This document shows positions 54,636 to 64,000 of a stretch of 64,000 bases of DNA, one piece after another. The translations under genes were made by a program, and so were the position numbers. Position 1 is the stretch's first letter; each line of letters starts with the position of its first letter. Below the pieces are notes generated by a model. The model ran no database searches. It had not been told where the DNA came from and was given only the letters and a program-made list of their open reading frames with translations. The DNA is taken from positions 1,431,976 through 1,495,975 of the forward strand of contig NZ_CP141212.1 of the NCBI RefSeq assembly GCF_035610345.1, written 5' to 3'. Source of the DNA: Sinorhizobium meliloti. Its GTDB lineage: Bacteria; Pseudomonadota; Alphaproteobacteria; Rhizobiales; Rhizobiaceae.

Positions 54636-55780
54636 CCGAGAAGGCAACGGCACCGGTGGAAGGCGCCAACGATCTTTCCATGGCCGTGCTGAACGCGATC
54701 CAGAATCCGGTCATCCTGGTGGACGAGAATGGCTTCGTCGCCTTTGCGAACTGGGAGGCCGAATCCTTCTTCGGGGCCAGCGCCAACCATCTTGCGCGGC
54801 ACGATATCAGCGCCTTCATTCCGTTCGGCAGCCCGCTCCTGACGCTGATCGAGCAGGTTCGCGAGCGGCGCGCGGCGGTCAACGAGTACCGGGTGGACCT
54901 CAGCTCTCCGCGCCTTGGAGCCGACAAGCTCGTCGACCTTTATGTGGCCCCGGTACTGTCGCAACCCGGATCGGTGGTGATCGTCTTCCAGGAGCGGTCC
55001 ATGGCGGACAAGATCGACCGCCAGCTCACCCACCGTGCCGCAGCGCGGTCCGTCACCGGCCTTGCTTCGATGCTCGCCCACGAGATCAAGAATCCGCTTT
55101 CGGGCATTCGCGGTGCCGCGCAGCTCCTGGAAACCTCCGTCAATGACGAGGATCGCGCCCTGACGAGACTGATCTGCGACGAAACCGACCGCATCGTCTC
55201 GCTCGTAGACCGGATGGAGGTCTTCTCCGACGAGCGCCCCGTCGACCGCCTGCCGCTCAACATCCATGCGGTGCTCGACCACGTCAAGGCGATCGCCAAG
55301 GCCGGCTTTGCCCGGAGAATCAAGATCTCGGAACATTACGATCCGTCGCTTCCCCCGGTTTTCGCAAACCGCGACCAGTTGGTTCAGGTCTTCCTGAATC
55401 TGATCAAGAATGCGGCCGAGGCGATCGGCGACAGGGCGGACGGCGAGATTCTGCTGACGACGGCCTATCGGCCGGGCATTCGCCTGTCGGTCGCCGGAAC
55501 GCGCGAAAAGATTTCGCTGCCGCTGGAATTCTGCGTGCATGACAACGGTCCAGGCGTCCCCCCCGATCTGCTGCCGCATCTTTTCGACCCGTTCATCACC
55601 ACCAAGACGAACGGGTCCGGTCTCGGTCTGGCGCTTGTGGCCAAGATCATCGGCGGCCACGGCGGCATCGTCGAATGCGACAGCCAGCATAGCCGCACGA
55701 CCTTCCGCGTTCTCATGCCGGCATCCAAGGGATTGGCGGCCGATGACGAAACTCCGATCACAAAAGGAACCGAAGGATGA
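54632..55780 (+). CDS. ntrB: Nitrogen regulation histidine kinase NtrB
   Basis: NtrB phosphorylates or dephosphorylates NtrC in answer to PII and cellular nitrogen. The 382-residue cytosolic kinase has an N-terminal PAS domain (about 14-120, [20 protein letters not shown]), the H-box [19 protein letters not shown] with phospho-His150, an N-box [12 protein letters not shown], and the G-boxes [18 protein letters not shown] and [18 protein letters not shown]. There is no membrane segment. It overlaps dusB (ATGA at its start) and ntrC (ATGA at its end), so translation of all three is coupled. Confidence 0.97.
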   Translation: MTEKATAPVEGANDLSMAVLNAIQNPVILVDENGFVAFANWEAESFFGASANHLARHDISAFIPFGSPLLTLIEQVRERRAAVNEYRVDLSSPRLGADKLVDLYVAPVLSQPGSVVIVFQERSMADKIDRQLTHRAAARSVTGLASMLAHEIKNPLSGIRGAAQLLETSVNDEDRALTRLICDETDRIVSLVDRMEVFSDERPVDRLPLNIHAVLDHVKAIAKAGFARRIKISEHYDPSLPPVFANRDQLVQVFLNLIKNAAEAIGDRADGEILLTTAYRPGIRLSVAGTREKISLPLEFCVHDNGPGVPPDLLPHLFDPFITTKTNGSGLGLALVAKIIGGHGGIVECDSQHSRTTFRVLMPASKGLAADDETPITKGTEG

Positions 55781-57231
55781 CGGGCGCAACGATCCTCGTC
55801 GCGGATGACGACGCTGCCATTCGCACCGTGCTGAACCAGGCGCTCAGCCGTGCCGGATACGATGTGCGCATCACCTCCAATGCTGCAACCCTCTGGCGCT
55901 GGATAGCGGCCGGCGACGGCGACCTGGTCGTGACCGATGTCGTGATGCCGGATGAAAACGCCTTCGATCTCCTGCCGCGGATCAAGAAGGCGCGGCCGGA
56001 TCTGCCGGTTCTCGTGATGAGCGCTCAAAATACCTTCATGACGGCCATCAAGGCTTCGGAGAAGGGCGCTTACGACTATCTGCCGAAGCCCTTCGATCTG
56101 ACGGAGCTGATCGGCATCATCGGCCGGGCGCTCGCCGAACCCAAGCGGCGGCCCTCGAAGCTCGAGGACGATTCGCAGGACGGGATGCCGCTCGTCGGCC
56201 GTTCCGCCGCCATGCAGGAAATCTACCGTGTGCTTGCCCGGCTGATGCAGACCGACCTCACGCTGATGATCACCGGCGAGTCCGGCACCGGCAAGGAACT
56301 CGTTGCCCGTGCATTGCACGATTATGGCAAGCGGAGAAACGGCCCCTTTGTCGCCATCAACATGGCGGCGATCCCGCGCGACCTCATCGAGTCGGAGCTG
56401 TTCGGTCATGAGAAGGGGGCTTTCACCGGCGCCCAGACGCGCTCTACCGGTCGTTTCGAGCAGGCCGAAGGGGGGACGCTCTTCCTGGACGAAATCGGCG
56501 ACATGCCGATGGATGCGCAGACGCGTCTCCTGCGCGTGCTGCAGCAGGGCGAATATACGACCGTCGGCGGACGCACGCCGATCCGCTCGGATGTCCGCAT
56601 CGTCGCCGCCACCAACAAGGACCTGAAGCAATCGATCAATCAGGGCCTTTTCCGCGAGGATCTCTACTATCGCCTGAATGTCGTGCCGCTCCGTCTGCCG
56701 CCCCTGAGAGACCGAGCCGAAGACATCCCGGACCTTGTCCGCCATTTCGTCCAGCAGGCCGAAAAGGAAGGGCTCGACGTCAAGCGCTTCGATCAGGAGG
56801 CTCTGGAGCTGATGAAGGCGCATCCCTGGCCGGGCAATGTGCGCGAACTCGAGAACCTCGTTCGCCGTCTGACGGCACTTTATCCACAGGATGTCATTAC
56901 GCGCGAAATCATCGAGAACGAACTGCGCTCGGAGATACCGGACAGCCCGATCGAGAAGGCTTCGGCGCGCTCGGGCTCGCTGTCGATATCGCAGGCGGTC
57001 GAGGAGAACATGCGGCAGTATTTCGCGAGCTTTGGCGATGCCTTACCGCCCTCCGGCCTTTACGACCGCGTCCTTGCGGAAATGGAATATCCTCTGATTC
57101 TCGCGGCTCTGACGGCGACCCGCGGCAACCAGATCAAGGCGGCCGACCTCCTGGGTCTAAACCGCAATACGCTGCGCAAGAAGATCCGCGAACTCGGGGT
57201 CTCGGTGTACCGCAGCTCGCGTAGCGCTTGA
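55777..57231 (+). CDS. ntrC: Sigma-54-dependent response regulator NtrC
   Basis: NtrC activates nitrogen-assimilation promoters with RpoN. The 484 residues comprise a receiver domain with phospho-Asp54 ([10 protein letters not shown]), an AAA+ domain with Walker A GESGTGKE (167-174) and the sigma-54 contact loop GAFTGA (214-219), and a C-terminal Fis-type helix-turn-helix ([20 protein letters not shown]). The GAFTGA loop is intact, in contrast to NtrX. The gene closes the dusB-ntrB-ntrC operon. A palindrome (ATGCAAC-ACC-GTTGCAT) starts 6 bp after the stop. Confidence 0.98.
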   Translation: MTGATILVADDDAAIRTVLNQALSRAGYDVRITSNAATLWRWIAAGDGDLVVTDVVMPDENAFDLLPRIKKARPDLPVLVMSAQNTFMTAIKASEKGAYDYLPKPFDLTELIGIIGRALAEPKRRPSKLEDDSQDGMPLVGRSAAMQEIYRVLARLMQTDLTLMITGESGTGKELVARALHDYGKRRNGPFVAINMAAIPRDLIESELFGHEKGAFTGAQTRSTGRFEQAEGGTLFLDEIGDMPMDAQTRLLRVLQQGEYTTVGGRTPIRSDVRIVAATNKDLKQSINQGLFREDLYYRLNVVPLRLPPLRDRAEDIPDLVRHFVQQAEKEGLDVKRFDQEALELMKAHPWPGNVRELENLVRRLTALYPQDVITREIIENELRSEIPDSPIEKASARSGSLSISQAVEENMRQYFASFGDALPPSGLYDRVLAEMEYPLILAALTATRGNQIKAADLLGLNRNTLRKKIRELGVSVYRSSRSA

Positions 57232-57236
57232 CTGAG

Positions 57237-57253
57237 ATGCAACACCGTTGCAT
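57237..57253. promoter_or_regulatory. Palindrome between ntrC and ntrY
   Basis: ATGCAAC and GTTGCAT form a perfect 7-bp dyad around ACC. It could be a short terminator stem or an operator. It is shorter than the 17-bp NtrC consensus (TGCAC-N7-GTGCA type), so NtrC binding is doubtful. The rest of the 178-bp gap shows only probable ntrY promoter sequence. Confidence 0.4.
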
Positions 57254-57409
57254 TTTCGCCACAATGCGTTGCTTGAACCTCGCATAAGCGCCGATTCGCC
57301 GGCGCTCGGTCGCAGCCCGTCGATCAGACCGGTGCGGGCGGGGGCTTAGCGTGTCCGAAAGGAGACGCGGCGCTGTAAGGTTCAATGTCTCGGTCCGGGA
57401 CGCAGGCGT

Positions 57410-59725
57410 ATGCCGGTGTCGTCGGTACGCCGGTTGGGGGTAGCACTTTTCATGGTGGATGGAATGGCCTTGCCATTGGGCACGGAGGACGGAGTCACTG
57501 CTGCCCAGGATCGGCGAGCCTCGTTCGCCTTGCCGGGGCTTATGCTCGCCACCGGCGCCCTGATCTGCGCCACCTTGTCGCTGCTCGTTCTTCTCGGCCT
57601 GACCCCGATCCGTCCCGAGAGAAACATCGTGATCGCCTGCGCCGGCATCAACGGACTCTTCGTCGTGGGCCTGATCTATCTCATCGCACGCGAGATCTTC
57701 AGGCTGCTCAGGGCGCGCAGCAAGGGAAGGGCCGCAGCGCGTCTGCACGTGCGCATCGTCGCGCTCTTCTCGATCGTCGCAATCACGCCGGCGATCCTCG
57801 TCGCGATCTTCGCCAGCATTACCCTCGATGTCGGCCTCGACCGCTGGTTCTCGCTGCGTACGCAGGCGATCGTCCGTTCCTCCCTGAACGTCGCGCAGGC
57901 CTATGTCCTCGAGAATGCCAGCTACCTTCAGGGTCAGACGGTGTCGATGGCCAACGACCTGGAGCGCAATCGCCAGCTCTATAGCCTCGACCGTACCGGC
58001 TTCGTCGAGCTGATGACACGGCAGGCGAGGGGGCGCGGCATGCTCGGCGCATTCCTCGTGCGCGCCGACGGCAGCGCCATACTCCAGGCCAATATTTCGA
58101 CCGATCGTCCGCTGCCGGCGATCCCACAGGACGCACTGAAAAGCACCATTGCCGGCCAGCCGACGCTTATACCTCCGGGCGTGACCAATCTGGTGGGGGC
58201 GGTCATTCCGCTCGAAAACATTCCCGGCACCTATCTCTACACCGTCAGAAACGTCGATCCGGAAGTCATGCGATCGATGCGGCTGATGGAAGAGAACACT
58301 GCGGAATACAAGACGCTCGAGGCCGGGCGTACCTCCCTGCAGATCGCCTTCGGCGTCCTTTACATCGGTTTTGCCCTGATCGTGCTGCTGGCGGCGATCT
58401 GGACGGCCATTGCGGTCGCCGACCGCATCGTCCGGCCGATCCGGCAACTGATCGGCGCGGCCGACAGCGTCGCTTCAGGCAATCTCGACGTCGTCGTTCC
58501 CGTGCGTGCCGTCGACGGCGACGTCGGCAACCTGTCGCGCACGTTCAATAAGATGGTGAGTGAAATTCGGACCCAGCAGGATCAGATTCTGGTGGCGAAG
58601 GACGAGGTCGACCAACGCCGCCGCTTTATCGAGGCAGTGCTCTCCGGCGTGACGGCAGCCGTCATCGGCGTCGGCAGGGATCGGCGGATCACCATCTTCA
58701 ATCCGTCTTCGGAGGGGATGCTGAAAAAGGCGGCGCCGGAGCTCATCGGCGCGAATCTGAGCGATGTGGCCCCGGAAATCGAAGCGGTTCTGGTTGAGGC
58801 CGAGAGCCGCTACCGCAACGATTACCGCAAGCAGATCAACATCATGCGCGGCGGCACCGAGCGCACGATGAATGTTCAGGTGACGCGGGAGGAGGGCGAC
58901 GAATCGCATGGCTCCTATGTCATCACCGTCGACGACATCACGGATCTGGTAATCGCGCAGCGCTCCACCGCCTGGGCGGACGTCGCTCGCCGCATTGCGC
59001 ACGAGATCAAGAACCCGCTGACGCCGATCCAGCTCTCGGCCGAGAGGCTGAAACGCCGCTACGGCAGGCAGATCGACCAGGAGGATCGTGCGGTCTTCGA
59101 CCAATGCACCGAAACGATCGTCCGCCAGGTCGAGGACATCGGCCGGATGGTCGACGAATTCTCCGCCTTTGCGCGCATGCCGAAGCCGACGAAGGAGAAG
59201 TCCGACCTGCGGGCTATCCTGAAGGACGCCGTATTCCTGCGTGAGATGGGCAACACCCACATCAACTTCGTCCGCGATTTCGGCGACGAGCCGCTCGAGG
59301 GGCAGTTCGACGGCCGCATGCTGGGTCAGGCGTTCGGCAATCTCGTGAAGAACGCGGTGGAGGCGATCGAAGCCGTGCCCGCGGGAACGTCGCGAGGCGC
59401 GCCGAAGGTCCTCATCCGATCCCGTCGCGATGATAACACCGGCCGGTTCGTGGTCGACGTCATCGACAACGGCAAGGGGCTTCCGACCGAGAACCGGCAC
59501 CGAATTCTGGAGCCGTACATGACGATGCGGGATAAGGGCACCGGTCTCGGCCTCGCTATCGTCAAGAAGATCATCGAGGACCACGGCGGGCAACTGGAAC
59601 TGCACGACGCACCGCCGGACTTCGACGGCGGCGCCGGGGCGATGATCCGGGTGGTTCTGCCGCCTGCCGGCGAGACCGGGGGCGAAGATAATTTAAAGGA
59701 TAAGGGTAATACCAATGGCGGCTGA
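57410..59725 (+). CDS. ntrY: Nitrogen regulation sensor kinase NtrY
   Basis: NtrY is the membrane kinase of the NtrY/NtrX pair, linked to nitrogen, redox and envelope signals in alphaproteobacteria. The 771-residue protein has two N-terminal helices (about 45-70, 75-95), a third at about 115-135, a periplasmic region, a fourth helix near 310-335, a HAMP domain (about 340-395, RIVRPIRQLIGAADSVASGN), a PAS domain (about 405-510), and the kinase core with H-box [20 protein letters not shown] (His531). NLVKNAVEAIE, DNGKGLPTENR and GTGLGLAIVKK form the ATPase. The start at 57410 or the Met at 57452 cannot be separated. The 3' end overlaps ntrX by 11 bp. Confidence 0.95.
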   Translation: MPVSSVRRLGVALFMVDGMALPLGTEDGVTAAQDRRASFALPGLMLATGALICATLSLLVLLGLTPIRPERNIVIACAGINGLFVVGLIYLIAREIFRLLRARSKGRAAARLHVRIVALFSIVAITPAILVAIFASITLDVGLDRWFSLRTQAIVRSSLNVAQAYVLENASYLQGQTVSMANDLERNRQLYSLDRTGFVELMTRQARGRGMLGAFLVRADGSAILQANISTDRPLPAIPQDALKSTIAGQPTLIPPGVTNLVGAVIPLENIPGTYLYTVRNVDPEVMRSMRLMEENTAEYKTLEAGRTSLQIAFGVLYIGFALIVLLAAIWTAIAVADRIVRPIRQLIGAADSVASGNLDVVVPVRAVDGDVGNLSRTFNKMVSEIRTQQDQILVAKDEVDQRRRFIEAVLSGVTAAVIGVGRDRRITIFNPSSEGMLKKAAPELIGANLSDVAPEIEAVLVEAESRYRNDYRKQINIMRGGTERTMNVQVTREEGDESHGSYVITVDDITDLVIAQRSTAWADVARRIAHEIKNPLTPIQLSAERLKRRYGRQIDQEDRAVFDQCTETIVRQVEDIGRMVDEFSAFARMPKPTKEKSDLRAILKDAVFLREMGNTHINFVRDFGDEPLEGQFDGRMLGQAFGNLVKNAVEAIEAVPAGTSRGAPKVLIRSRRDDNTGRFVVDVIDNGKGLPTENRHRILEPYMTMRDKGTGLGLAIVKKIIEDHGGQLELHDAPPDFDGGAGAMIRVVLPPAGETGGEDNLKDKGNTNGG

Positions 59726-61079
59726 TATTCTGGTTGTGGATGACGAGGAGGATATTCGCGAGATCGTCTCGGGAATCCTGTCGGACGAGGGCCATGAAAC
59801 GCGGACCGCTTTCGACAGCGAGAGCGCGCTCGCGGCCATCAACGACCGTGTGCCGCGCCTGATCTTCCTGGACATCTGGATGCAGGGAAGCAAGCTCGAC
59901 GGTTTGGCACTGCTCGACGAGATCAAGAACCGCCACCCCGATTTGCCGGTGGTGATGATCTCGGGTCACGGCAACATCGAAACCGCCGTCTCCGCGATCA
60001 AGCGCGGAGCCTATGATTTTATCGAGAAGCCGTTCAAGGCCGACCGGCTGATCCTGATCGCCGAGCGGGCGCTCGAGAATTCCAAGCTCAAGCGCGAAGT
60101 CTCTGAGCTGAAAAGGAAGTCGGGCGATCCGGTGGAGCTGATCGGAACCTCGGTTGCCGTGTCGCAGCTGCGCCAGATGATCGAGAAAGTGGCACCAACC
60201 AACAGCCGCATCATGATCCAGGGACCGTCCGGCTCCGGCAAGGAACTGGTCGCGCGGATGATCCATCGTAAGTCCGCGCGTGCCAACGGTCCTTTCGTGG
60301 CTCTCAATGCGGCTGCGATCACGCCCGACAGAATGGAGATCGCGCTTTTCGGTACCGAAGGAACTGCGGGGCAGCCGCGTCGAACCGGTGCGCTCGAGGA
60401 GGCCCATGGGGGCATCCTCTACCTGGACGAGGTCGGCGAAATGCCGCGCGAAACGCAGAACAAGATCCTGCGCGTCCTCGTCGATCAGCAGTTCGAGCGG
60501 GTCGGCGGCTCCAAGCGCGTCAAGGTCGATGTCCGCATCATCTCGTCGACCGCCTATAATCTTGAGAACATGATCACCGAGGGCCTGTTCCGCGAGGACC
60601 TGTATCACCGGCTCGCCGTCATTCCGGTGCGCGTTCCCGCTCTTGCGGAGCGGCGCGAGGACATCCCTTTCCTGGTCGACATGTTCATGCGACAGGTAAG
60701 CGAACAGGCCGGCATCCGCCCCCGCAAGATAGGCGAGGATGCGCTGGCCGTGCTGCAGGCGCATGATTGGCCCGGCAATATCCGCCAGTTGCGCAACAAC
60801 ATCGAGCGCCTGATGATCCTTGCGCGCAGCGACGGTCCCGATACGCCGATCACCGCCGACATGCTGCCGAACGAGGTGGGGGACACCCTGCCGAAGATCT
60901 CGGCGCAGAGCGATCAGCACATCATGACCTTACCGCTGCGGGAGGCTCGCGAAATGTTCGAACGCGATTATCTGATCGCCCAGATCAACCGCTTCGGCGG
61001 AAACATCTCGCGCACCGCGGAATTCGTGGGAATGGAGCGCTCCGCCCTTCATCGCAAGCTGAAGTCGTTGGGCGTGTAA
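59715..61079 (+). CDS. ntrX: Nitrogen regulation response regulator NtrX, GAFTGA-less
   Basis: The 454-residue protein has a receiver domain (phospho-Asp53 in IFLDIWMQGS), an AAA+ domain with Walker A GPSGSGKELVAR (170-181), and a C-terminal Fis-type HTH (GNISRTAEFVGMERSALHRK). Where NtrC has GAFTGA, this protein has FGTEGTAGQPRRTGALEEAH (about 212-231), so the sigma-54 contact loop is missing. This is known for alphaproteobacterial NtrX and implies repression or sigma-54-independent control. It overlaps ntrY by 11 bp. The stop is followed by the repeat at 61105-61216 before trkA. Confidence 0.96.
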   Translation: MAADILVVDDEEDIREIVSGILSDEGHETRTAFDSESALAAINDRVPRLIFLDIWMQGSKLDGLALLDEIKNRHPDLPVVMISGHGNIETAVSAIKRGAYDFIEKPFKADRLILIAERALENSKLKREVSELKRKSGDPVELIGTSVAVSQLRQMIEKVAPTNSRIMIQGPSGSGKELVARMIHRKSARANGPFVALNAAAITPDRMEIALFGTEGTAGQPRRTGALEEAHGGILYLDEVGEMPRETQNKILRVLVDQQFERVGGSKRVKVDVRIISSTAYNLENMITEGLFREDLYHRLAVIPVRVPALAERREDIPFLVDMFMRQVSEQAGIRPRKIGEDALAVLQAHDWPGNIRQLRNNIERLMILARSDGPDTPITADMLPNEVGDTLPKISAQSDQHIMTLPLREAREMFERDYLIAQINRFGGNISRTAEFVGMERSALHRKLKSLGV

Positions 61080-61104
61080 TTGAAAACGGACGGGGTGTAT
61101 TTCG

Positions 61105-61216
61105 CCCCATCTCGAGCATTTCAATCTTTCATGAAACACTGAAATGTTCCAACGCTTTGGTACAACGCACTTCCGGACGGAAAACCGTTACACACTTTTG
61201 CTGGAAGTGCTCTAGA
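61105..61216 (+). repeat. Intergenic repeat between ntrX and trkA
   Basis: It reads cgagcatttcaatctttcatg, aaacactgaaatgttcc (a hairpin, atttca/tgaaat), then ccggacggaaaaccgttaca and ttttgctggaagtgctctag. The second half is the reverse complement of the thrS 3' copy (23553-23640). Confidence 0.75.
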
Positions 61217-61253
61217 GCCATCTGCAGATCCGTCCCAGACGTAAGGAATAGCA

Positions 61254-62630
61254 ATGAAGGTGATCATATGCGGGGCAGGGCAGGTCGGCTACGGCATCGC
61301 CGAGCGGCTGTCGCGCGAGAATAACGACGTTTCGGTGATCGATACGTCGGCCGCGCTGATTGCCTACATAACCGAGACGCTGGACGTGCGCGGTTACGTC
61401 GGCCACGGGGCGCACCCGGATGTATTGGCGAGGGCGGGCGCCGATCAGGCCGACATGCTCATCGCGGTAACGCTGTACGATGAGGTCAACATCGTCGCCT
61501 GCGAAGTAGCGCATGCGATTTTCAACGTACCGACCAAGGTCGCCCGCATCCGCGCGCAGAGCTATCTGGCGCCCGAATATTCCGACCTCTTTTCGCGCGA
61601 GAACGTCCCGATCGACGTGACGATCTCTCCGGAAATCGAGGTAGGGCGGCTCGTGCTTCGCCGCATTTCCTTTCCCGGTGCCACAGACGTGGTGCGCTTC
61701 GCGGATGATCGGATCGCGATGGTTGCGATCGAATGTATGGAAGACTGCCCCGTCGTCGACACGCCTCTGCAGCAATTGAGCGAGCTCTTTCCCGATCTGC
61801 ACGCGACCGTCACCGGTATCTTCCGGGATGGCAAGCTGATAGTTCCGCATTCCTCCGACCAGTTGAAGACCGGCGATCTCGCCTATGTGGTCTGCGACCG
61901 CGACCATGCCCGCCGCACGCTGGCGCTCTTCGGCCATGAAGAACAGGAGGCGCGGCGGATCATCATCCTCGGCGCCGGCAATATCGGCTATTTCGTCGCC
62001 CGAACGATCGAGGAACAGCAGCCGCGCATGCGGGTGAAACTCGTCGAAAACGACCGCGACCGCGCCGTGCTCGTCGCCGACAAGCTCAACAGCACGGTGG
62101 TCCTCCACGGCTCGGCCATGGACCAGCGGATCCTGGCGCAAGCGGATGTCCAGGAGGCGGATCTCGTCGTCGCGCTGACGAATAACGATCAGATCAACAT
62201 CCTCGGAAGCATGCTTGCCAGGAGGCTGGGAGCGAAGTCGACCCTCGTGCTGATCAACGAACCCGCCTATCAGGACTTCGCCGGCGCCGCCGGTGTCGAT
62301 GCCTATATCAATCCGCGCGCCGTCACCATCTCGCGTGTGCTGCAGCACGTGCGAAAAGGCCGCATCCGGTCGGTGTATGCAGTGCAGAACGGCATGGCCG
62401 AGGTGATCGAGGCCGAGGCGCTCGAAACCTCTCCGCTGGTCGGCAAGGCGCTGCGCGAGCTCGAATTGCCGGAGGGTATCCGCATTGGCGCGCTCTATCG
62501 CGACAAGGCCTATGTGCGCCCGGACGGCAACACGCGGATCAAGGCGAAGGACCGCGTGGTCCTCCTCGCGGCCGCCGAGACCGTCCGTGACGTCGAACAG
62601 CTCTTCCGCGTCAGCATTCAATATTTCTGA
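61254..62630 (+). CDS. trkA: Trk system potassium uptake protein TrkA
   Basis: TrkA is the cytosolic NAD(H)-binding gating subunit of the TrkH/TrkG K+ channel. The 458 residues hold two RCK modules. RCK-N1 starts MKVIICGAGQVGYGIAERLS with the GxGxxG loop and continues to about 130, followed by RCK-C1 (about 150-220). RCK-N2 starts RIIILGAGNIGYFVARTIEE (about 235) and runs to about 350, followed by RCK-C2 (about 375-455). The double-module length is standard. Position after ntrX is conserved in Rhizobiales; in some species trkA follows ntrX in one transcript. Confidence 0.96.
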   Translation: MKVIICGAGQVGYGIAERLSRENNDVSVIDTSAALIAYITETLDVRGYVGHGAHPDVLARAGADQADMLIAVTLYDEVNIVACEVAHAIFNVPTKVARIRAQSYLAPEYSDLFSRENVPIDVTISPEIEVGRLVLRRISFPGATDVVRFADDRIAMVAIECMEDCPVVDTPLQQLSELFPDLHATVTGIFRDGKLIVPHSSDQLKTGDLAYVVCDRDHARRTLALFGHEEQEARRIIILGAGNIGYFVARTIEEQQPRMRVKLVENDRDRAVLVADKLNSTVVLHGSAMDQRILAQADVQEADLVVALTNNDQINILGSMLARRLGAKSTLVLINEPAYQDFAGAAGVDAYINPRAVTISRVLQHVRKGRIRSVYAVQNGMAEVIEAEALETSPLVGKALRELELPEGIRIGALYRDKAYVRPDGNTRIKAKDRVVLLAAAETVRDVEQLFRVSIQYF

Positions 62631-62641
62631 GGGCCTCAGCC

Positions 62642-63505
62642 ATGCCGAGAATCGCCTATGTCAACGGCACTTACGTCCAGCACGCCGAAGCCGCCATTCA
62701 CGTCGAGGATCGCGGTTACCAGTTTGCCGACGGCGTCTACGAGGTCTGCGAGGTGCGCCACGGCTTCATCATCGACCTGACCCGGCACCTCGATCGCCTT
62801 GGGCGATCCCTGGGCGAGCTCAGGATAGGCTGGCCGATGAGCCGTGCGGCGCTGATCCATGTCATCCGGGAGGTGCTGCGCCGAAACCGGGTCCGAAACG
62901 GGCTCTTCTATCTGCAGGTGACCCGCGGCGTCGGGCGGCGGGATCATGTTTTCCCTGATGCGGACACGCCGCCGTCGATCGTCGTCACCGCCAAGCGCAC
63001 GGACCCCGGGGCGATCGCCCGGAAGAATGCCGAGGGCATATCTGCCATAACGGTGCCGGAGAACCGGTGGGACCGCGTCGACATCAAGAGCGTCGGCCTT
63101 CTCCCGAATGTGCTTGCCCGTCAGCGGGCGAAGGAAGCGGGCGCGCAGGAGGCGATCTTCGTCGACGTGGACGGCACGGTCAAAGAGGGGGCGGCGACGA
63201 ATGTATGGATCGTGGACCGTGAAGGGACGTTACGCACCCGCCCGGCGGAGAACGGCATTCTGCGCGGCGTGACCCGCACCACCCTGATGGACGTAGCCAA
63301 GCCGCTGGGCCTCAAGATCGAGGAAAAGGCCTTCTCCGTGGAAGAAATGCTCGCGGCGCGGGAGGTCTTCATCACCGCTGCTACCAGCATCTGCTTTCCC
63401 GTCGTTTCCGTGGACGGAAAGACGATCGGCAACGGTCATCCGGGAAGCATAGCACAGAATATTCGCGAGGCCTTTTTCGACATTGCGGAAAAGACGGTGA
63501 TTTGA
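62642..63505 (+). CDS. dat: D-amino-acid aminotransferase (class IV PLP enzyme)
   Basis: The 287-residue protein belongs to fold-type IV aminotransferases. VEDRGYQFADGVYEVCEVRH (about 22-41) matches D-alanine aminotransferase, and the PLP Lys is in VDIKSVGLLPNVLARQRAKE (about Lys145). EGAATNVWIV and ENGILRGVTRTTLMDVAK are further blocks. D-amino-acid aminotransferases interconvert D-alanine and D-glutamate for peptidoglycan, but the family also contains branched-chain aminotransferases and aminodeoxychorismate lyase; the pattern here best fits Dat. The start is 11 bp after trkA. Confidence 0.88.
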   Translation: MPRIAYVNGTYVQHAEAAIHVEDRGYQFADGVYEVCEVRHGFIIDLTRHLDRLGRSLGELRIGWPMSRAALIHVIREVLRRNRVRNGLFYLQVTRGVGRRDHVFPDADTPPSIVVTAKRTDPGAIARKNAEGISAITVPENRWDRVDIKSVGLLPNVLARQRAKEAGAQEAIFVDVDGTVKEGAATNVWIVDREGTLRTRPAENGILRGVTRTTLMDVAKPLGLKIEEKAFSVEEMLAAREVFITAATSICFPVVSVDGKTIGNGHPGSIAQNIREAFFDIAEKTVI

Positions 63506-63605
63506 TACCAAACCCTGCGGAGGTGCCGGGATCGTACGTGACACCTTAAGAATTAACAAAATGCACCGGCGCAAGAACGCCGGCAAATAAGAAAGAAGCG
63601 GCGCG

Positions 63606-63848
63606 ATGGCGGAACGTTCTCAAAACTTGCAGGATCTCTTTCTCAACACGGTCCGCAAGCAAAAGATTTCTTTGACCATTTTCCTCATCAACGGCGTCAA
63701 GCTGACGGGTGTCGTAACATCGTTTGACAATTTCTGTGTGCTGTTGCGCCGCGACGGTCATTCTCAGCTCGTCTACAAGCACGCCATCTCGACGATCATG
63801 CCGGGCCAGCCGTTGCAGATGTTCGAGAATGAGGAAGCTGCCTCCTGA
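63606..63848 (+). CDS. hfq: RNA chaperone Hfq
   Basis: Hfq pairs small RNAs with mRNAs as a hexamer. The 80-residue protein has the Sm1 motif ([20 protein letters not shown], about 9-28, with [19 protein letters not shown] to about 49) and Sm2 ([11 protein letters not shown], about 60-70, with the YKHAIS block). Gln9, Phe41-type Asp-Asn and the KHAIS region form the proximal RNA site. In Sinorhizobium Hfq affects symbiosis and nitrogen fixation. An imperfect hairpin (ccggcgcaagaacgccgg) lies about 20 bp before the ribosome site. The gene immediately precedes hflX, as in most proteobacteria. Confidence 0.98.
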
Positions 63849-63854
63849 CGGGGT

Positions 63855-64000
63855 GTGAGGAACATTACCAAGCGTGATTCAAAATCGTCGTCGATCATTC
63901 CGGAGCTCGAGACGCTCCGTGATGACTCGCGTGCCGTCGTCGTCGTTCCGATCCTGAAAAAAACCGGGAAGGCGTCTGCCGACATCGTTGCGCAGCCCGC
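63855..64000 (+). CDS. hflX: GTPase HflX, N-terminal fragment
   Basis: A GTG start at 63855, 6 bp after hfq, opens 48 codons (MRNITKRDSKSSSIIPELET...) that run off the window. AVVVVPILKK near residues 28-37 matches the beginning of the HflX N-terminal domain. HflX is a ribosome-splitting GTPase. Only the first part is visible; the hfq-hflX order supports the name. Confidence 0.75.
   Translation, partial: MRNITKRDSKSSSIIPELETLRDDSRAVVVVPILKKTGKASADIVAQP

Noticed and set aside
57237..57253. NtrC binding site in front of ntrY
   Set aside because: The dyad is 17 bp overall but its arms (ATGCAAC/GTTGCAT) do not match the TGCAC/GTGCA consensus, and its position right after the ntrC stop fits a stem-loop equally well.

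Overview
The window is a GC-rich alphaproteobacterial chromosome segment. Gene content and order (tpiA-secG-pyrG-kdsA-eno-ftsB-pdhABC-lpdA-lipA, then ispDF, dusB/nifR3-ntrB-ntrC-ntrY-ntrX-trkA-dat-hfq-hflX) match what is known of the Rhizobiales core chromosome. The fused ispDF, the lipoyl-bearing PdhB, and several families of short intergenic repeats (RIME-like and 'ctacagcg' mosaic elements) point to Sinorhizobium/Ensifer or a very close relative. No prophage, transposase, integrase, CRISPR array, rRNA or tRNA was found. This is a housekeeping region, not an accessory island.

Layout. 1-6.9 kb: the tail of a probable SpoVR-like gene, a repeat-rich gap, a one-pass membrane protein, a lipoprotein, a degenerate peptide deformylase-like protein, the MgtE Mg2+ channel, a MerR regulator with a clear operator, an ICMT-like methyltransferase, a DUF1624 membrane protein, a DUF599 membrane protein and a 33-residue membrane micropeptide with its own terminator. 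7-15 kb: L-serine dehydratase, a DUF1489 protein, a SPOR-domain D,D-carboxypeptidase, a transglutaminase-like peptidase, a PilZ protein and a PAS_5 protein. 15-21.5 kb: a candidate sRNA or leader with three hairpins, a rhomboid protease, a CBS-pair protein, a patatin-like lipase, hisI, folE, and a four-gene cluster (IscU-like scaffold, yidD, DUF2267, DUF1697). 21.5-35 kb: thrS, flavin enzymes, a CitE/HpcH-like protein, a DUF2336 protein, parE, a secreted alpha/beta hydrolase, a DprE1-like FAD oxidase, and a YceI/cytochrome b561 pair.

35-51 kb is the central-carbon block. Triose-phosphate isomerase and enolase feed the pyruvate dehydrogenase complex (PdhA, PdhB, PdhC, Lpd). LipA makes the lipoyl cofactor that both PdhB and PdhC carry. 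SecG, CTP synthase, KdsA and FtsB add envelope and division functions. 51-64 kb holds a RatA/COQ10 protein, a PncC/CinA-C amidase, the bifunctional IspDF, and the nitrogen-regulation block: DusB (NifR3), the NtrB/NtrC and NtrY/NtrX two-component systems, and TrkA. After these come a PLP aminotransferase, Hfq and the start of HflX.

No wholly new multi-gene system is visible. The most interesting signals are small. Intergenic repeats of at least three families begin at, or supply, the stop codons of five genes, including a repeat-encoded tail on ThrS. There is a deformylase paralogue with all three active-site motifs damaged, an sRNA-like triple hairpin at 14.98-15.09 kb, a 33-residue membrane peptide, an orphan terminator before tpiA and a 22-bp near-palindromic MerR operator.
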